Positions 45,496 to 55,088 are shown, counted from the stretch's first letter. The stretch is DNA of 64,000 bases from Thioalkalivibrio sp. ALJ24 (GCF_000377785.1 NZ_KB898733.1:21727-85726); one strand, 5' to 3'. Made by a program: numbers and translations. Notes: generated from the sequence alone by a model not told the origin.

Positions 45496-46572
45496 TCAGT
45501 CGTCGGCCCGCCAGACGATCTCGCCGTCGGTGTCGAAATACGCCATCACTGCGTTTTCGGCAAACATCTTGCGGTGCTCCTTGTTGGTGTCCACCGCGGG
45601 CCCGCATCCGGAACCGTCGGAGGCATGGATCAGGGCCGGGGCAAGGCCGTCGCGATACGGCAGGATGGTGCACAGGTCATCGCGTTCCAGCACGGCGGAC
45701 AGCGCGGTCCGGCCATCCGTGTCGATGAACCGCTCGGCCCGGGTGTCGTCGTCGGTGACCAGGGCGATCCCCTGATCGAAGGGCGAGGCATCGCGATAGC
45801 CTTCGTCGAGGACTATTTCGCCTTCGCGGTCGATGTAGGCCCAGTGCCAGGAACCGATTTCCACGGCGGCCAGACCGTCGGAGAAGGGTGTGGTCTCGCG
45901 GAATTCCGGCTCGATAACCCATTCGCCGTCGGTATCGATGAAGCCCCATTCGTTGCGGTCGGCGGCGGCCGGTGCCAGTCCGTCGACGAACGGCCCCACT
46001 TCGTGAAACTGCGCTTCGATGACGACCTCGCCATCGGTATCGAGAAAGCCCCACGGCGAGCGGAGCCCGTCGTCCGGCTGGTAGGCCACCAGGCCCTCGC
46101 TGACGCGGCCCAGCTCGGCGTGGTCCTGGTCTTCGAGCCGGGCCTGGCCGTCGCGGTCGACCAGGTGACAGCCGGCATCGACGTTGGGGCGCGGATTCCA
46201 GCAGTACGTGGTGTAGCCCTCACGAAAAGGTGTGAGCGGGGATTCCCGATAAGTGAAGGTTTCCAGCGCGGTAACTCGGCCGGCCGAACGGAATTCCGGT
46301 TCGGCCACCCACTCACCGGCCGCGTCGATGATGCCGAACTTCTCGCCGTCAAAGGCGATGCCGCGGCCCTCGCTGAACGACTCGAGCTGTTCGAAACGCG
46401 GGCTCACCACCCATTCCCCGTCGCGGTCGATCAGGCCCCATTCGCCATCCTGTTCGGCGGGGTAGAGCTCGGGGTGCTCGGCAGCGGCCGTACCTGCGGT
46501 TCCGGCCAGACCGGCCAGCAGCAGGCTCACGGCCAGGGGTGGCGGGAAGTGATTACCAGTCGGGTCGGGCAT
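45496..46572 (-). CDS. exported WG-repeat (KWG) protein
   Basis: The 358-residue protein has a signal peptide (MPDPTGNHFPPPL, then a hydrophobic stretch ending GTAAA) and at least five WG-type repeats, each with the W-G-x-I/L-D-x-D-G pattern followed by V-x-P-x-F, for example EWGLIDRDGEWVVSPRF and EWGFIDTDGEWVIEPEF. Such beta-repeat proteins are thought to bind ligands or proteins in the envelope. Cys pairs (about 148-158 and 301/317) may form disulphides. ATG 46572 has CGGAGGATCCC upstream. It is highly acidic and divergent from the nucleotidyltransferase gene. Confidence 0.8.
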   Translation of the reverse strand: MPDPTGNHFPPPLAVSLLLAGLAGTAGTAAAEHPELYPAEQDGEWGLIDRDGEWVVSPRFEQLESFSEGRGIAFDGEKFGIIDAAGEWVAEPEFRSAGRVTALETFTYRESPLTPFREGYTTYCWNPRPNVDAGCHLVDRDGQARLEDQDHAELGRVSEGLVAYQPDDGLRSPWGFLDTDGEVVIEAQFHEVGPFVDGLAPAAADRNEWGFIDTDGEWVIEPEFRETTPFSDGLAAVEIGSWHWAYIDREGEIVLDEGYRDASPFDQGIALVTDDDTRAERFIDTDGRTALSAVLERDDLCTILPYRDGLAPALIHASDGSGCGPAVDTNKEHRKMFAENAVMAYFDTDGEIVWRADD

Positions 46573-46715
46573 GGGATCCTCCGTTGCAGGGTTCGTCGGG
46601 TGACGGCCGTGACCCGTATGCAAATCGGGTCAGGCCGGTTCCATGGGAACATGGCGACCCGAAACGACAAACCGTCCGTTTGGACGGGGGCACCGGCTGG
46701 CCTACAATCAAGGAA

Positions 46716-47015
46716 ATGCGTCTTCGTCCCGAGCATATAAAAGCGATCCGCGAGGTCGTGCGCCGCGAATGCGGTGCCAGCACCCTTGTTCGGCTGTTTG
46801 GCTCGCGTCTGGACGACGCAGGGCGAGGTGGTGATGTCGACGTGCTGGTTGAGCTGGATGACCCGGTCGAGCGTCCGGCCATGCTTTCCGCCCGTCTCTC
46901 GGCCATGATCAGCCGCCGGCTCCAGGGGCGTGCAGTGGACGTTGTCCTCTGCGCCCCGAACATCACCCGCAGCCCGATTCATGACATTGCCGAAAGAGAA
47001 GGGCAGCTTCTGTGA
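46716..47015 (+). CDS. MNT-type minimal nucleotidyltransferase without a HEPN partner
   Basis: The 99-residue protein has the minimal nucleotidyltransferase pattern: RLFGSRLDDAGRGGDVDVLV with Gly29-Ser30 and the catalytic Asp40 and Asp42, plus a third acidic residue in GRAVDVVLC. MNT proteins usually act as antitoxins for HEPN RNases. Here no HEPN gene follows; instead the gene overlaps the helicase start by GTGA. ATG 46716 has AAGGAA just before it. Its transfer to a role with the helicase is possible but unproven. Confidence 0.8.
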   Translation: MRLRPEHIKAIREVVRRECGASTLVRLFGSRLDDAGRGGDVDVLVELDDPVERPAMLSARLSAMISRRLQGRAVDVVLCAPNITRSPIHDIAEREGQLL

Positions 47016-49435
47016 ATGCCGGGACGTCAGCCCGTCCGCCACCCGGTGTCCCCGAAGCCGATTCCGGAGTGGAGGGCGCGCGCCGGCTGGCCGAGCGGCT
47101 GAAGGCGCGTTACCGCAAGCGGATTACCGGCGAGCTGGTGATGCCCGCGCGGCCGGCCAGTACCGCGCCCATCCCCGACGACCTTGATCCGGCGATCGCC
47201 TCCGCGCTGCGGGGGCGCGGCGTCGAGCGGTTATACAGCCACCAGCGCGCGGCCTGGGACGAGGTGCGGGCCGGGCACCACACGGTGGTGGTGACCCCCA
47301 CCGCGTCGGGCAAGACGCTCTGCTATAACCTCCCGGTGCTGCAGGCGGTGCGCGAGCGCAAGGCGAAGGCGCTGTATCTGTTCCCCACCAAGGCGCTGTC
47401 GCAGGACCAGGTGGCCGAGCTGATGGAGCTCAACGAGGCCGGCGAACTGGGCGTGCGCGCCTACACCTTCGACGGTGACACCCCGGGGGATGCGCGCAAG
47501 GCGGTGCGCACGCGCGGCGACATCGTGGTGACCAACCCGGACATGCTGCACCAGGGCGTGCTGCCGCATCACACCAAGTGGGCGCAGTTCTTCGAGAGCC
47601 TGGAGTACGTGGTCATCGACGAGACCCACAGCTACCGCGGGGTGTTCGGCTCGCACGTGGCCAACGTGATGCGCCGGCTGCGGCGGGTCTGCCGCTTCCA
47701 TGGCGCGGATCCGGTGTTCATCCTGAGCTCGGCGACCATCGCCAACCCGCAGGAGCTTGCCGAGGGGCTGGTGGGCGCGCCGGTGCGGGCGATCACCGAG
47801 AGCGGTGCGCCGGCCGGTGAGCGCCATCTGCTGCTGTGGAACCCGCCAGTGGTCAACGCCGATCTGGGCATCCGCGCGTCTGCGCGCTCGCAGGTCACGC
47901 GCATCGCGCGCATGGCGCTGCGCTCGCGGCTGTCCACCATCATCTTCGCGCGCACGCGGCTGATGGTGGAGATCCTCACCCGCTACATGAAGGACGTGTT
48001 CGACAACGACCCGCGCAAGGCGGCGCGGGTGGCCGCGTATCGCGGCGGCTATCTGCCGAACGAGCGCCGCGAGACCGAGAAGGCCCTGCGCGGCGGGAAC
48101 GTCGACTGCGTGATCGCCACCTCGGCCCTGGAGCTGGGCGTGGACATCGGCAGCCTGGACGTGTGCCTGCTGACCGGCTACCCGGGCACCATCGCCAGCA
48201 CCTGGCAGCGCCTCGGCCGGGCCGGGCGGCGCAACCGGCCGTCGCTGGGCGTGCTGGTGGCCAGCTCCGAGCCGCTGGATCAGTACATCATCCGCAACCC
48301 GGAGTTCTTCCTCGGGCAGTCGCCGGAGCAGGCGCGCATCGCCCCGGACCAGCTGCTCATCCTGCTGGACCACGTACGCTGCGCTGCGTTCGAGCTGCCG
48401 TTCCGGCGCGGCGAGACCTTCGGCGGCGAGGACCTGGAGGCCCTGCTCAACTATCTGGAAGAGGAGGGCGTGCTGCACCGCGAATCCGACACCTGGCACT
48501 GGACCGAGGACAGCTACCCCGCGCAGAGCGTCAGCCTGCGCTCGGTGGCCGAGGGCAATTTCGTGGTGGTGGACACCAGCGACGGGCAGCAGAACATCAT
48601 CGCCGAGGTGGACTTCTCCAGCGCGGCCGAGACCCTCTACGAGGGCGCGATCTATCTGGTGCAGGCCGTGCCCTACCAGGTCGAGCACCTCGACTGGGAC
48701 GGACGCAAGGCCTTCGTTACCCGCACCCGCGCCGACTACTACACCGACGCCATCGACTATACCCGGTTGAAGATCCTCGACGACTTCGAGCGCAGCGCGG
48801 CCGGGCAGGGCGAGGCCGCGCGCGGCGAGGTGCACATCGTGCGCCGCATCCCGGGCTACAAGAAGATCCGCTACTACACCCATGAAAACGTGGGCTACGG
48901 CAACATCAGCCTGCCGGACCAGGAGATGCACACCACCTCGGTGTGGTGGCAGTTGGCGCCGGAGGCCCTGGCGGCGCGCTTCGCCTCGCGCCACGAGGCG
49001 CTGGACGGCTTTCTCGGCGCGGCCTATGCGATGCACCACGTCGCCGCGTTGGTGGTGATGGCCGAACCGCAGGATCTTGGCCGTGCGGTGGGCGATGGCG
49101 ACGCCCGCTGGTTTGCCACCGTGGGGGCCGGCGGCCGCGGCCAGCTGCGCACTCTGGACGGCGGCGAGCGCGACCCCGAGCAGGAGGCGCGCTTTCGCCC
49201 GGCGGTGTTCCTGTACGACAACTATCCCGGCGGGGTGGGGCTGTCGGCGCCGCTGTTCGATGCCCGCGCGCGGGTGGTGCGCGACGCCCTCGCGCTGATC
49301 CGCAACTGCGGCTGCGCCCACGGCTGCCCGGCCTGCATCGGCCCGATCCTCGCCAGCGACGAGGTGCGCGGGTTCTCGCCGAAACAGGCGGCGCTGACCG
49401 TGCTGGAATCTCTCGACACGGAGCCGGCGGCGTGA
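47012..49435 (+). CDS. mrfA: MrfA/YprA-like DEAD-box DNA repair helicase
   Basis: The 807-residue protein has superfamily 2 motifs (PTASGKTLCYN, DETHSYRG, LSSAT, SALELGVDIG, QRLGRAGRR) and a C-terminal DUF1998-type domain with the zinc-binding cluster CGCAHGCPACIG (about residues 767-778). This is the layout of YprA/MrfA, the helicase that with MrfB excises mitomycin-type adducts in Bacillus. The GTG start at 47012 overlaps the nucleotidyltransferase stop, and its own stop overlaps the MrfB-like start. The first 40 residues have no known motif. Confidence 0.88.
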   Translation: MNAGTSARPPPGVPEADSGVEGARRLAERLKARYRKRITGELVMPARPASTAPIPDDLDPAIASALRGRGVERLYSHQRAAWDEVRAGHHTVVVTPTASGKTLCYNLPVLQAVRERKAKALYLFPTKALSQDQVAELMELNEAGELGVRAYTFDGDTPGDARKAVRTRGDIVVTNPDMLHQGVLPHHTKWAQFFESLEYVVIDETHSYRGVFGSHVANVMRRLRRVCRFHGADPVFILSSATIANPQELAEGLVGAPVRAITESGAPAGERHLLLWNPPVVNADLGIRASARSQVTRIARMALRSRLSTIIFARTRLMVEILTRYMKDVFDNDPRKAARVAAYRGGYLPNERRETEKALRGGNVDCVIATSALELGVDIGSLDVCLLTGYPGTIASTWQRLGRAGRRNRPSLGVLVASSEPLDQYIIRNPEFFLGQSPEQARIAPDQLLILLDHVRCAAFELPFRRGETFGGEDLEALLNYLEEEGVLHRESDTWHWTEDSYPAQSVSLRSVAEGNFVVVDTSDGQQNIIAEVDFSSAAETLYEGAIYLVQAVPYQVEHLDWDGRKAFVTRTRADYYTDAIDYTRLKILDDFERSAAGQGEAARGEVHIVRRIPGYKKIRYYTHENVGYGNISLPDQEMHTTSVWWQLAPEALAARFASRHEALDGFLGAAYAMHHVAALVVMAEPQDLGRAVGDGDARWFATVGAGGRGQLRTLDGGERDPEQEARFRPAVFLYDNYPGGVGLSAPLFDARARVVRDALALIRNCGCAHGCPACIGPILASDEVRGFSPKQAALTVLESLDTEPAA

Positions 49436-50865
49436 GCCTGTCCGACCGGCTGAACACCCTGCGGCGCCAGGCCGGCGTGCCCCCGGAACGGCGCAACGCG
49501 GACGAGGTTGTCCGGGACAGGCCGGGGACTTCGGGTACGGCCCCCGGGAACGAATCCGGGGAGGAACCGGCCGGCCCATCGGTAAACGAAGGGCCCGTGC
49601 ACGACGGTCGGGCGCCGGCGACCGGGCAGGGCGAAAACCCGGAACGCGCTCGCGCCCTGGCCGAGCTGCGCGAACGCATCCGGCGGATGGGGGCGGCACC
49701 GAAGGCCCCGGGACCATCTGCATCCGCGCGCGCGGCGACGCTCGACGCGGAATCGGCACCGGCCCCGGTCGGCGCCACGGAGCGCTCGCCCGCACCCGCC
49801 ACCTGCGTGGCCAGCGCTGCCGAGCTGGCCGAGCATCTCGGCGGGACCCGCATTGGCGAACACGTGATCCTGCTGGATCGCGAACTGCCGGTGGACACGG
49901 TCCACGGCCGCCTGCCACTGGGACGCGCCGCCGGGAGCGCGTGGCCGTTCTGGCCGGCCGGCGAACGGGTGGGGTTCATCGACACCGAGACCACCGGGCT
50001 GGCGGGCGGGGCCGGGACCGTGGCTTTTCTGGTGGGGCTGGCGACCCCCAGCGGCGAGGGCCTGCGTCTGCGCCAGTGGCTGATGACCGCCTTCGCCGGC
50101 GAGGCCGCGATGCTGGCCGCGGTGGACGAGGCGCTGGGCGAGTGCCGGCATCTGGTCAGCTATAACGGCAAGACCTTCGACCTGCCGCTGTTGCGCGACC
50201 GGCGCCGCATGCAGCGTCGCCACGATCCCGCCGAGACCGCCCATACCGACTTCCTGCACCCGGTGCGCGGCCTGTTCGGCCACGCCTGGCCGGACTGCCG
50301 GCTGCGCACCACCGAGGAACGCCTGCTGGGCCTGCAGCGCCGCGACGACCTGCCGGGTTCCGAGGCCCCGTGGGCGTGGCAAGCGTATCTGCGCTTCGGC
50401 CAGGCCGACCTGCTGCAGCGCGTGGTGCGGCACAACGCCGATGACATCCTCAGCCTGGCCGTGCTGGGGCCGGCGCTCGCCGAGGTGCTGGCCGATCCCC
50501 CAACGCACGCGGCCTCGCCCGAGGGCGCCGCGCGCCTGCTGGACCGACTGGGCGGCCCGGGGGAGGCGCGGCACCTGCTGCAGCAATGCGAACCGCACCT
50601 GGGGCTCCAGGGCCGCCTGTGGCTCGCCCGGGAAAGGCGCCGCGCCGGTGAATGGCCGCGCGCCGTGGCCCTGTGGCAGCCGCTGGCCGAACAGGGCCAC
50701 CCCGAGGCCATCGAGGCCCTGGCCAAATACCACGAACACCAGCGCCGCGACCCGGCCACGGCCCTCCACTGGGCGCGGCGCCTGCCTGACACCCCCGCCA
50801 CACGCACCCGTCGGGCCCGGCTGGAACGCCTCCTGTCATCAGGCTCGGGCGTCCCGAAGAACTGA
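49432..50865 (+). CDS. mrfB: MrfB/YprB-like exonuclease (ribonuclease-H-like fold)
   Basis: The 477-residue protein has a disordered N-terminal third, then a DEDD-type exonuclease domain with FIDTETTGLAGGAG (first Asp and Glu), LVSYNGKTFDLPLLRD and HNADDILSL, matching the YprB ribonuclease-H-like family. C-terminal TPR-like helices follow. It should work with the upstream helicase in nucleotide-excision-independent repair. The GTG start 49432 overlaps the helicase stop (GTGA). The extra N-terminal 110 residues are rich in Ala, Pro, Gly and Glu. Confidence 0.85.
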   Translation: MSLSDRLNTLRRQAGVPPERRNADEVVRDRPGTSGTAPGNESGEEPAGPSVNEGPVHDGRAPATGQGENPERARALAELRERIRRMGAAPKAPGPSASARAATLDAESAPAPVGATERSPAPATCVASAAELAEHLGGTRIGEHVILLDRELPVDTVHGRLPLGRAAGSAWPFWPAGERVGFIDTETTGLAGGAGTVAFLVGLATPSGEGLRLRQWLMTAFAGEAAMLAAVDEALGECRHLVSYNGKTFDLPLLRDRRRMQRRHDPAETAHTDFLHPVRGLFGHAWPDCRLRTTEERLLGLQRRDDLPGSEAPWAWQAYLRFGQADLLQRVVRHNADDILSLAVLGPALAEVLADPPTHAASPEGAARLLDRLGGPGEARHLLQQCEPHLGLQGRLWLARERRRAGEWPRAVALWQPLAEQGHPEAIEALAKYHEHQRRDPATALHWARRLPDTPATRTRRARLERLLSSGSGVPKN

Positions 50866-50922
50866 CGGATGCAGCAAGGCCGATCTCCGTGACCTGTAGA
50901 GGGGTGCCTTCCTCCGGAGTGC

Positions 50923-50947
50923 TACAATTAGTACTCAAATCGGTACT
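50923..50947 (+). promoter_or_regulatory. probable promoter/operator of the toxin-antitoxin operon
   Basis: A -10-like TACAAT (50923-50928) overlaps the left arm region of AGTAC-N8-GTACT (50930-50947), an inverted repeat just before the ribosome site of the antitoxin gene. Such a site fits binding by the Phd/VapB-type antitoxin for autoregulation, which is typical of these operons. Confidence 0.5.
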
Positions 50948-50956
50948 GGAGGGCGT

Positions 50957-51232
50957 ATGGAGAACGTGATTTCGGCGCAGGAAATCAAACGGCGCGGGAT
51001 CAGCGCGGTGGATCGTGCGCTGGAGAAGGGGCCGGTGCACGTGATCCAGCGCAATCGCCCGCGGTACGTCATCCTGAGCGAGGAGTCCTACCAGCGTCTG
51101 GCGGAGGGCGCCGAGGCCCGGGGGCGGTTGTGGCACCGGTTGCTGGAGGACAATTCACCGCCGTCGGCACCGCGAAGCCGCGAAGAGCTGGACCGCGAAC
51201 TGCAGGCGGAGCGTGAAGGCTGGTCCGATTGA
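50957..51232 (+). CDS. vapB: Phd/YefM- or VapB-type antitoxin
   Basis: The 91-residue protein has the Phd/YefM N-terminal fold: ISAQEIKRRGISAVDRALEK, then PVHVIQRNRPRYVILSEESY with the beta-strand and Tyr pattern, and an acidic, Arg-rich C-terminal helix (about 70-91) that would wrap the toxin. CTGGAGGGCGT is a strong ribosome site. It overlaps the PIN toxin start by 1 nt. It should neutralise the toxin and repress the operon through the inverted repeat upstream. Confidence 0.9.
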   Translation: MENVISAQEIKRRGISAVDRALEKGPVHVIQRNRPRYVILSEESYQRLAEGAEARGRLWHRLLEDNSPPSAPRSREELDRELQAEREGWSD

Positions 51233-51645
51233 TGCTGGCGTTTCTGGATGCCAGCGCCATCATCTACCTCCTCGAGGGCGATGCCCGTACCCGAGAGTCG
51301 GTTCGGCAGGTGCTCAGGGGGCTGGCGCAGGATCAAACCCCTCCGGCACTCGCGGTGTCCGCGTTGAGCCGCCTGGAATGCCGCGTGCTCCCGTTGCGCG
51401 AATCGAACACTCCGGTTCTTGAACAGCTGGATACGTTTTTCAGCGACCCGGGGTTGTCGGTGATCGCACTGGATGCCGCCGTTCTGGACATGGCAACGGA
51501 GCTGCGTGCGCACCATGGTCTGCGCACACCCGACGCGATCCAGGCCGCGTCCCTGCTCGCGATTGACCCGGAAGGCACCTTCGTCACCGGAGATGGCGAT
51601 TTTGAAAAGGTACCGGGCCTGCGCGTCCATCCGATTCCGCGTTGA
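51232..51645 (+). CDS. vapC: PIN-domain ribonuclease toxin (VapC-like)
   Basis: The 137-residue protein has PIN-domain residues: Asp6 in FLDASAIIYLLEG, Glu in SRLECRVLPL, Asp in LRTPDAIQAASLL and Asp in FVTGDGDFEKV, for metal-dependent RNA cleavage. ATG 51232 overlaps the antitoxin stop; a TTG three bases upstream is less likely. The pair is complete and looks functional. No target can be told from sequence. Confidence 0.9.
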   Translation: MLAFLDASAIIYLLEGDARTRESVRQVLRGLAQDQTPPALAVSALSRLECRVLPLRESNTPVLEQLDTFFSDPGLSVIALDAAVLDMATELRAHHGLRTPDAIQAASLLAIDPEGTFVTGDGDFEKVPGLRVHPIPR

Positions 51646-51758
51646 CGTAGAAATGCGTGCACGGTGTCATCCCGCAGTCTTGAGGGGGCCTTACAAACAT
51701 GGTCCAATGCGCGCTCAATTCGTGAACGCGGCCGCCGCGGCGGCATGGGCCCCGACGT

Positions 51759-52106
51759 TTGATCAGCGATGAGCTTCAGTATCAGGTACTGCGCCTGCTC
51801 GAGAACGACCCCGAGATGAGTCAGCGGCAGCTGGCGCGCACCCTGGGTCTTTCGGTAGGCAAGACCAACTACGCCCTCAAGGCCCTGCTGGAGCGCGGCT
51901 GGGTCAAGGCGCAGAACTTTCGCCGTGCCGACAATCGTTCCGCCTACCTCTACAAGCTCACCCCGGGCGGACTGCAGGAAAAGTCCCGCCTGGCGTATCA
52001 CCTGCTGAAGCGCAAGCGCGCCGAACACGAGGCCCTGATGGCCGAGATCGAAGAACTGCGTTCCGAGGTGCGGGGTATGCAGGAAACGCATTCCGATGCG
52101 CCCTAG
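51759..52106 (+). CDS. MarR-type EPS-associated transcriptional regulator
   Basis: The 115-residue protein is a winged helix with QYQVLRLLENDPEMSQRQLA, LGLSVGKTNYALKALLERGW and KLTPGGLQEKSRLAYHLLKR, the pattern of the MarR family regulators placed at the head of exopolysaccharide loci. A C-terminal coiled coil (about 85-110) should dimerise it. The start is TTG at 51759, which gives the usual family N-terminus. It precedes the UDP-glucose dehydrogenase gene by 45 nt and probably controls the following EPS operon. Confidence 0.85.
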   Translation: MISDELQYQVLRLLENDPEMSQRQLARTLGLSVGKTNYALKALLERGWVKAQNFRRADNRSAYLYKLTPGGLQEKSRLAYHLLKRKRAEHEALMAEIEELRSEVRGMQETHSDAP

Positions 52107-52151
52107 TTGCCGCATCACCGACGGAAATAGACATACAAGGAAAAGGACAGC

Positions 52152-53318
52152 ATGAAGATTGCAGTGGCCGGCACCGGCTATGTGGGCCTCTCCAACGCGG
52201 TGCTGCTGGCGCAGCACCACGAAGTGACCGCGCTGGATGTGGTGCCGGAGAAGGTCGAGCAGATCAACCGGCGGCATTCGCCGATCATCGATGCCGACAT
52301 CGAGGACTTCCTGCAGAACCGCGCGCTGAACCTGAAGGCGACGCTGGACCGGCAGGAGGCCTATGCCGATGCGGATTTCGTCATCATCGCCACGCCCACG
52401 GACTACGACCCGGATACCAACTACTTCAACACCCGCTCGGTGGAGAGCGTGATCCGCGATGTACTGGAGGTGAACCCCCAGGCGGTGATGGTCATCAAGT
52501 CCACCGTGCCGGTGGGCTACACCCGCGAGATCAAGGCGCGGATGGAGACCGACAACATCCTGTTCTCGCCGGAGTTCCTGCGCGAGGGGCAGGCCCTGCA
52601 CGACAACCTCCATCCGACCCGGATCATCGTGGGCGAGCAGTCCGAACGGGCCGAGACGTTTGCCGGCCTGCTGGCCGAGGGTGCGGTGGCCACCGACATC
52701 CCGATGCTGTTCACCCAGCCCACCGAGGCCGAGGCGATCAAGCTGTTCGCCAACACCTACCTTGCGATGCGCGTGGCGTACTTCAACGAACTGGACACCT
52801 ACGCCGAGACCCACGGCCTCGACACCCGCCAGATCATCGAGGGCGTGTGCCTGGACGGGCGCATCGGCGACCACTACAACAACCCGTCGTTCGGTTACGG
52901 CGGCTACTGCCTGCCCAAGGACACAAAGCAGCTGCTGGCCAACTACGACGAGGTGCCCAACAACCTGATCGGCGCGATCGTGGAGGCCAACCGCACGCGC
53001 AAGGACTTCATCGCCGACGCCGTGATCCGCCGCAACCCGAAGGTGGTCGGCATCTACCGCCTGGTGATGAAGAGCGGCTCCGACAACTTCCGCGCCTCCG
53101 CCATCCAGGGGGTGATGAAGCGCATCAAGGCGAAGGGCATCGAGGTGATTGTCTACGAGCCCGAGCTCCCGGACGACGAGTTCTACCGCTCCCGTGTCAT
53201 CCGCGACCTCGAACAGTTCAAGCGCGAGGCCGACGTGATCGTGGCCAACCGCATCACCGACGACATCCGCGACCAGGCCGACAAGGTCTACACCCGCGAC
53301 CTGTTCAACAGCGACTGA
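52152..53318 (+). CDS. ugd: UDP-glucose 6-dehydrogenase
   Basis: The 388-residue protein has the NAD-binding GTGYVGL near the start, [16 protein letters not shown] with Glu141 and the catalytic Cys253 in [10 protein letters not shown]. Its length matches the short E. coli-type enzyme. It oxidises UDP-glucose to UDP-glucuronate, a precursor for acidic polysaccharide. AAGGAAAAGGACAGC gives the ribosome site. It is followed by the ABC transporter 9 nt later, so it belongs to the same operon. Confidence 0.93.
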   Translation: MKIAVAGTGYVGLSNAVLLAQHHEVTALDVVPEKVEQINRRHSPIIDADIEDFLQNRALNLKATLDRQEAYADADFVIIATPTDYDPDTNYFNTRSVESVIRDVLEVNPQAVMVIKSTVPVGYTREIKARMETDNILFSPEFLREGQALHDNLHPTRIIVGEQSERAETFAGLLAEGAVATDIPMLFTQPTEAEAIKLFANTYLAMRVAYFNELDTYAETHGLDTRQIIEGVCLDGRIGDHYNNPSFGYGGYCLPKDTKQLLANYDEVPNNLIGAIVEANRTRKDFIADAVIRRNPKVVGIYRLVMKSGSDNFRASAIQGVMKRIKAKGIEVIVYEPELPDDEFYRSRVIRDLEQFKREADVIVANRITDDIRDQADKVYTRDLFNSD

Positions 53319-53327
53319 CCGGCCTTC

Positions 53328-55088
53328 ATGTTTGACACTTACCGCAAAGCCCTGGCCCTGCTCAGCCGCAAGGAAAAACGCCGCGGCGGCCTCGTGCTGG
53401 GCATGGTCATCGTCATGGCCGTGCTGGAAACCGCCGGCGTCGCCTCGGTCATGCCGTTTCTGAGCGTGCTGGGCAACCCGGAGGTAGTCGAGACCAACCC
53501 GGTGCTCAACACCCTGTACGAAGGCCTCGGCTTCACCTCGGTGGATGCCTTCATCCTCGCGCTGGGCGCGGCCGCCTTCGGGCTCATCCTGTTCTCCGCC
53601 TTCTTCCGCTCGCTCACGCACTACGCGATGAACCGCTTCATCGAGATGCGTCGCCACAGCATTGGCAAGCGGCTGCTGGAGACTTACCTGCGCCAGCCCT
53701 ACGCCTTCTTCCTCGACCGCCACAGCGGCGACATGGCCAAGAACATCCTCTCCGAGGTGGACCAGCTCGTAATGCAGGTCTTCCGCCCCGGCATGCAGAT
53801 GGTCGCCTACAGCGTGGTCATCCTCGCACTGGTCATCCTGCTGATCGTGGTGGACCCGTGGCTCGCACTGGGCGTGGCCGTGGTGATCGGCGGCATGTAT
53901 GCGCTCATCTTTGGCGCAGTGCGCGGCATCCTCGGCCGCGTGGGGCGCGACCGCGCCCGCGCCAACCAGGAGCGCTTCACCGCCGCCAGCGAGGCCCTGG
54001 GCGGCATCAAGGACATCAAGCTGCTCGGCCGCGAACACGCTTACCTCTCCCGGTTCGACGGCCCATCCAGCCGTCAGGCCCGCCACCAGGCCACCAACCA
54101 GACGCTCGGCGAGGTCCCCAAGTTCGTCATTGAGGCGGTCGGCTTCGGTGGCGTGATCGCGCTCACTATGGTGTTGCTGGCAACTCAAGGAGGCACCGAC
54201 AGCGGTGCCCTGGGCGACATCCTGCCCATCCTCGGCCTGTACGTCTTTGCCGGGGCTCGTTTGCTACCGGCCGCACAGAAGATCTACAAGGGCATGGCCA
54301 AGCTGCGCTTCGGCGCCGCCGCCGTGGACAACGCCTACAACGACCTGTACCAGCGCTCCGCTCTGGCCGAGCTGTACAAGCGCGCCCCACAACCTCTGGA
54401 GCCCAAGCAGACCATTACTCTGCAGAACATCCACTACACCTACCCGAACGCCGAGCGCCCGGCCCTGCAGGGGATCGACCTGGAAATCCCCGTGGGCAGC
54501 TCCGTGGGCATCATCGGAACCTCCGGTGCCGGCAAGACCACCCTGGTGGACGTGCTGCTGGGCCTGCTGCGCCCCACCGATGGCGCCATCGTGGTGGACG
54601 GCCAGCCCATCACAGACGACAACCTGCGCGCGTGGCAGCAGGCGCTGGGCTACGTGCCGCAGGACATCTTCCTGACCGACTCCACCGTGGCCGAAAACAT
54701 CGCCCTGGGCGTGCCGCCCGAGCAGGTCGACCACCAACAAGTGGAACGCTGCGCCCGCATGGCCCAGGTGCACGACTTCATCGTAAGCGACATGCCACAG
54801 GGGTACGCCACTGTCGTGGGCGAGCGTGGCGTGCGGCTTTCTGGTGGTCAGCGGCAGCGGATTGGCATTGCCAGGGCCCTCTACCACGACCCGCCCTTGC
54901 TCGTATTCGATGAGGCAACCAGCGCACTGGACAACGAAACAGAAAGCGCGGTGATGGAGGCTATCGATGCATTGGCCGGAACCAAGACGCTGATCCTTAT
55001 CGCCCACCGATTGAGCACGGTCCGAAACTGTCGGCGGGTCGTGCAGCTGGAACAGGGTCGCGCAAGGGAGTCGTCCTGTGTTGATTGA
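53328..55088 (+). CDS. ABC-type exporter/flippase, fused membrane and ATPase domains
   Basis: The 586-residue protein has six transmembrane helices (about 20-320) and an ATPase domain (about 350-575) with Walker A GTSGAGKTT, LSGGQRQRIGIARAL and VFDEATSALD. This is the MsbA/PglK-like half-transporter layout, which works as a homodimer. In this EPS context it may flip lipid-linked repeat units across the membrane. The ATG follows CCGGCCTTC, a poor ribosome site, but it lies close behind ugd. It overlaps the next gene by 11 nt. Confidence 0.9.
   Translation: MFDTYRKALALLSRKEKRRGGLVLGMVIVMAVLETAGVASVMPFLSVLGNPEVVETNPVLNTLYEGLGFTSVDAFILALGAAAFGLILFSAFFRSLTHYAMNRFIEMRRHSIGKRLLETYLRQPYAFFLDRHSGDMAKNILSEVDQLVMQVFRPGMQMVAYSVVILALVILLIVVDPWLALGVAVVIGGMYALIFGAVRGILGRVGRDRARANQERFTAASEALGGIKDIKLLGREHAYLSRFDGPSSRQARHQATNQTLGEVPKFVIEAVGFGGVIALTMVLLATQGGTDSGALGDILPILGLYVFAGARLLPAAQKIYKGMAKLRFGAAAVDNAYNDLYQRSALAELYKRAPQPLEPKQTITLQNIHYTYPNAERPALQGIDLEIPVGSSVGIIGTSGAGKTTLVDVLLGLLRPTDGAIVVDGQPITDDNLRAWQQALGYVPQDIFLTDSTVAENIALGVPPEQVDHQQVERCARMAQVHDFIVSDMPQGYATVVGERGVRLSGGQRQRIGIARALYHDPPLLVFDEATSALDNETESAVMEAIDALAGTKTLILIAHRLSTVRNCRRVVQLEQGRARESSCVD

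Noticed and set aside
47231..49918. Open frame of 895 codons on the minus strand
   Set aside because: It is antisense to the MrfA-like helicase gene and has no recognisable domain.
51333..54188. Open frame of 951 codons on the minus strand
   Set aside because: It is antisense to the toxin, regulator, ugd and transporter genes and is rich in His/Val/Gly as expected for a shadow frame.
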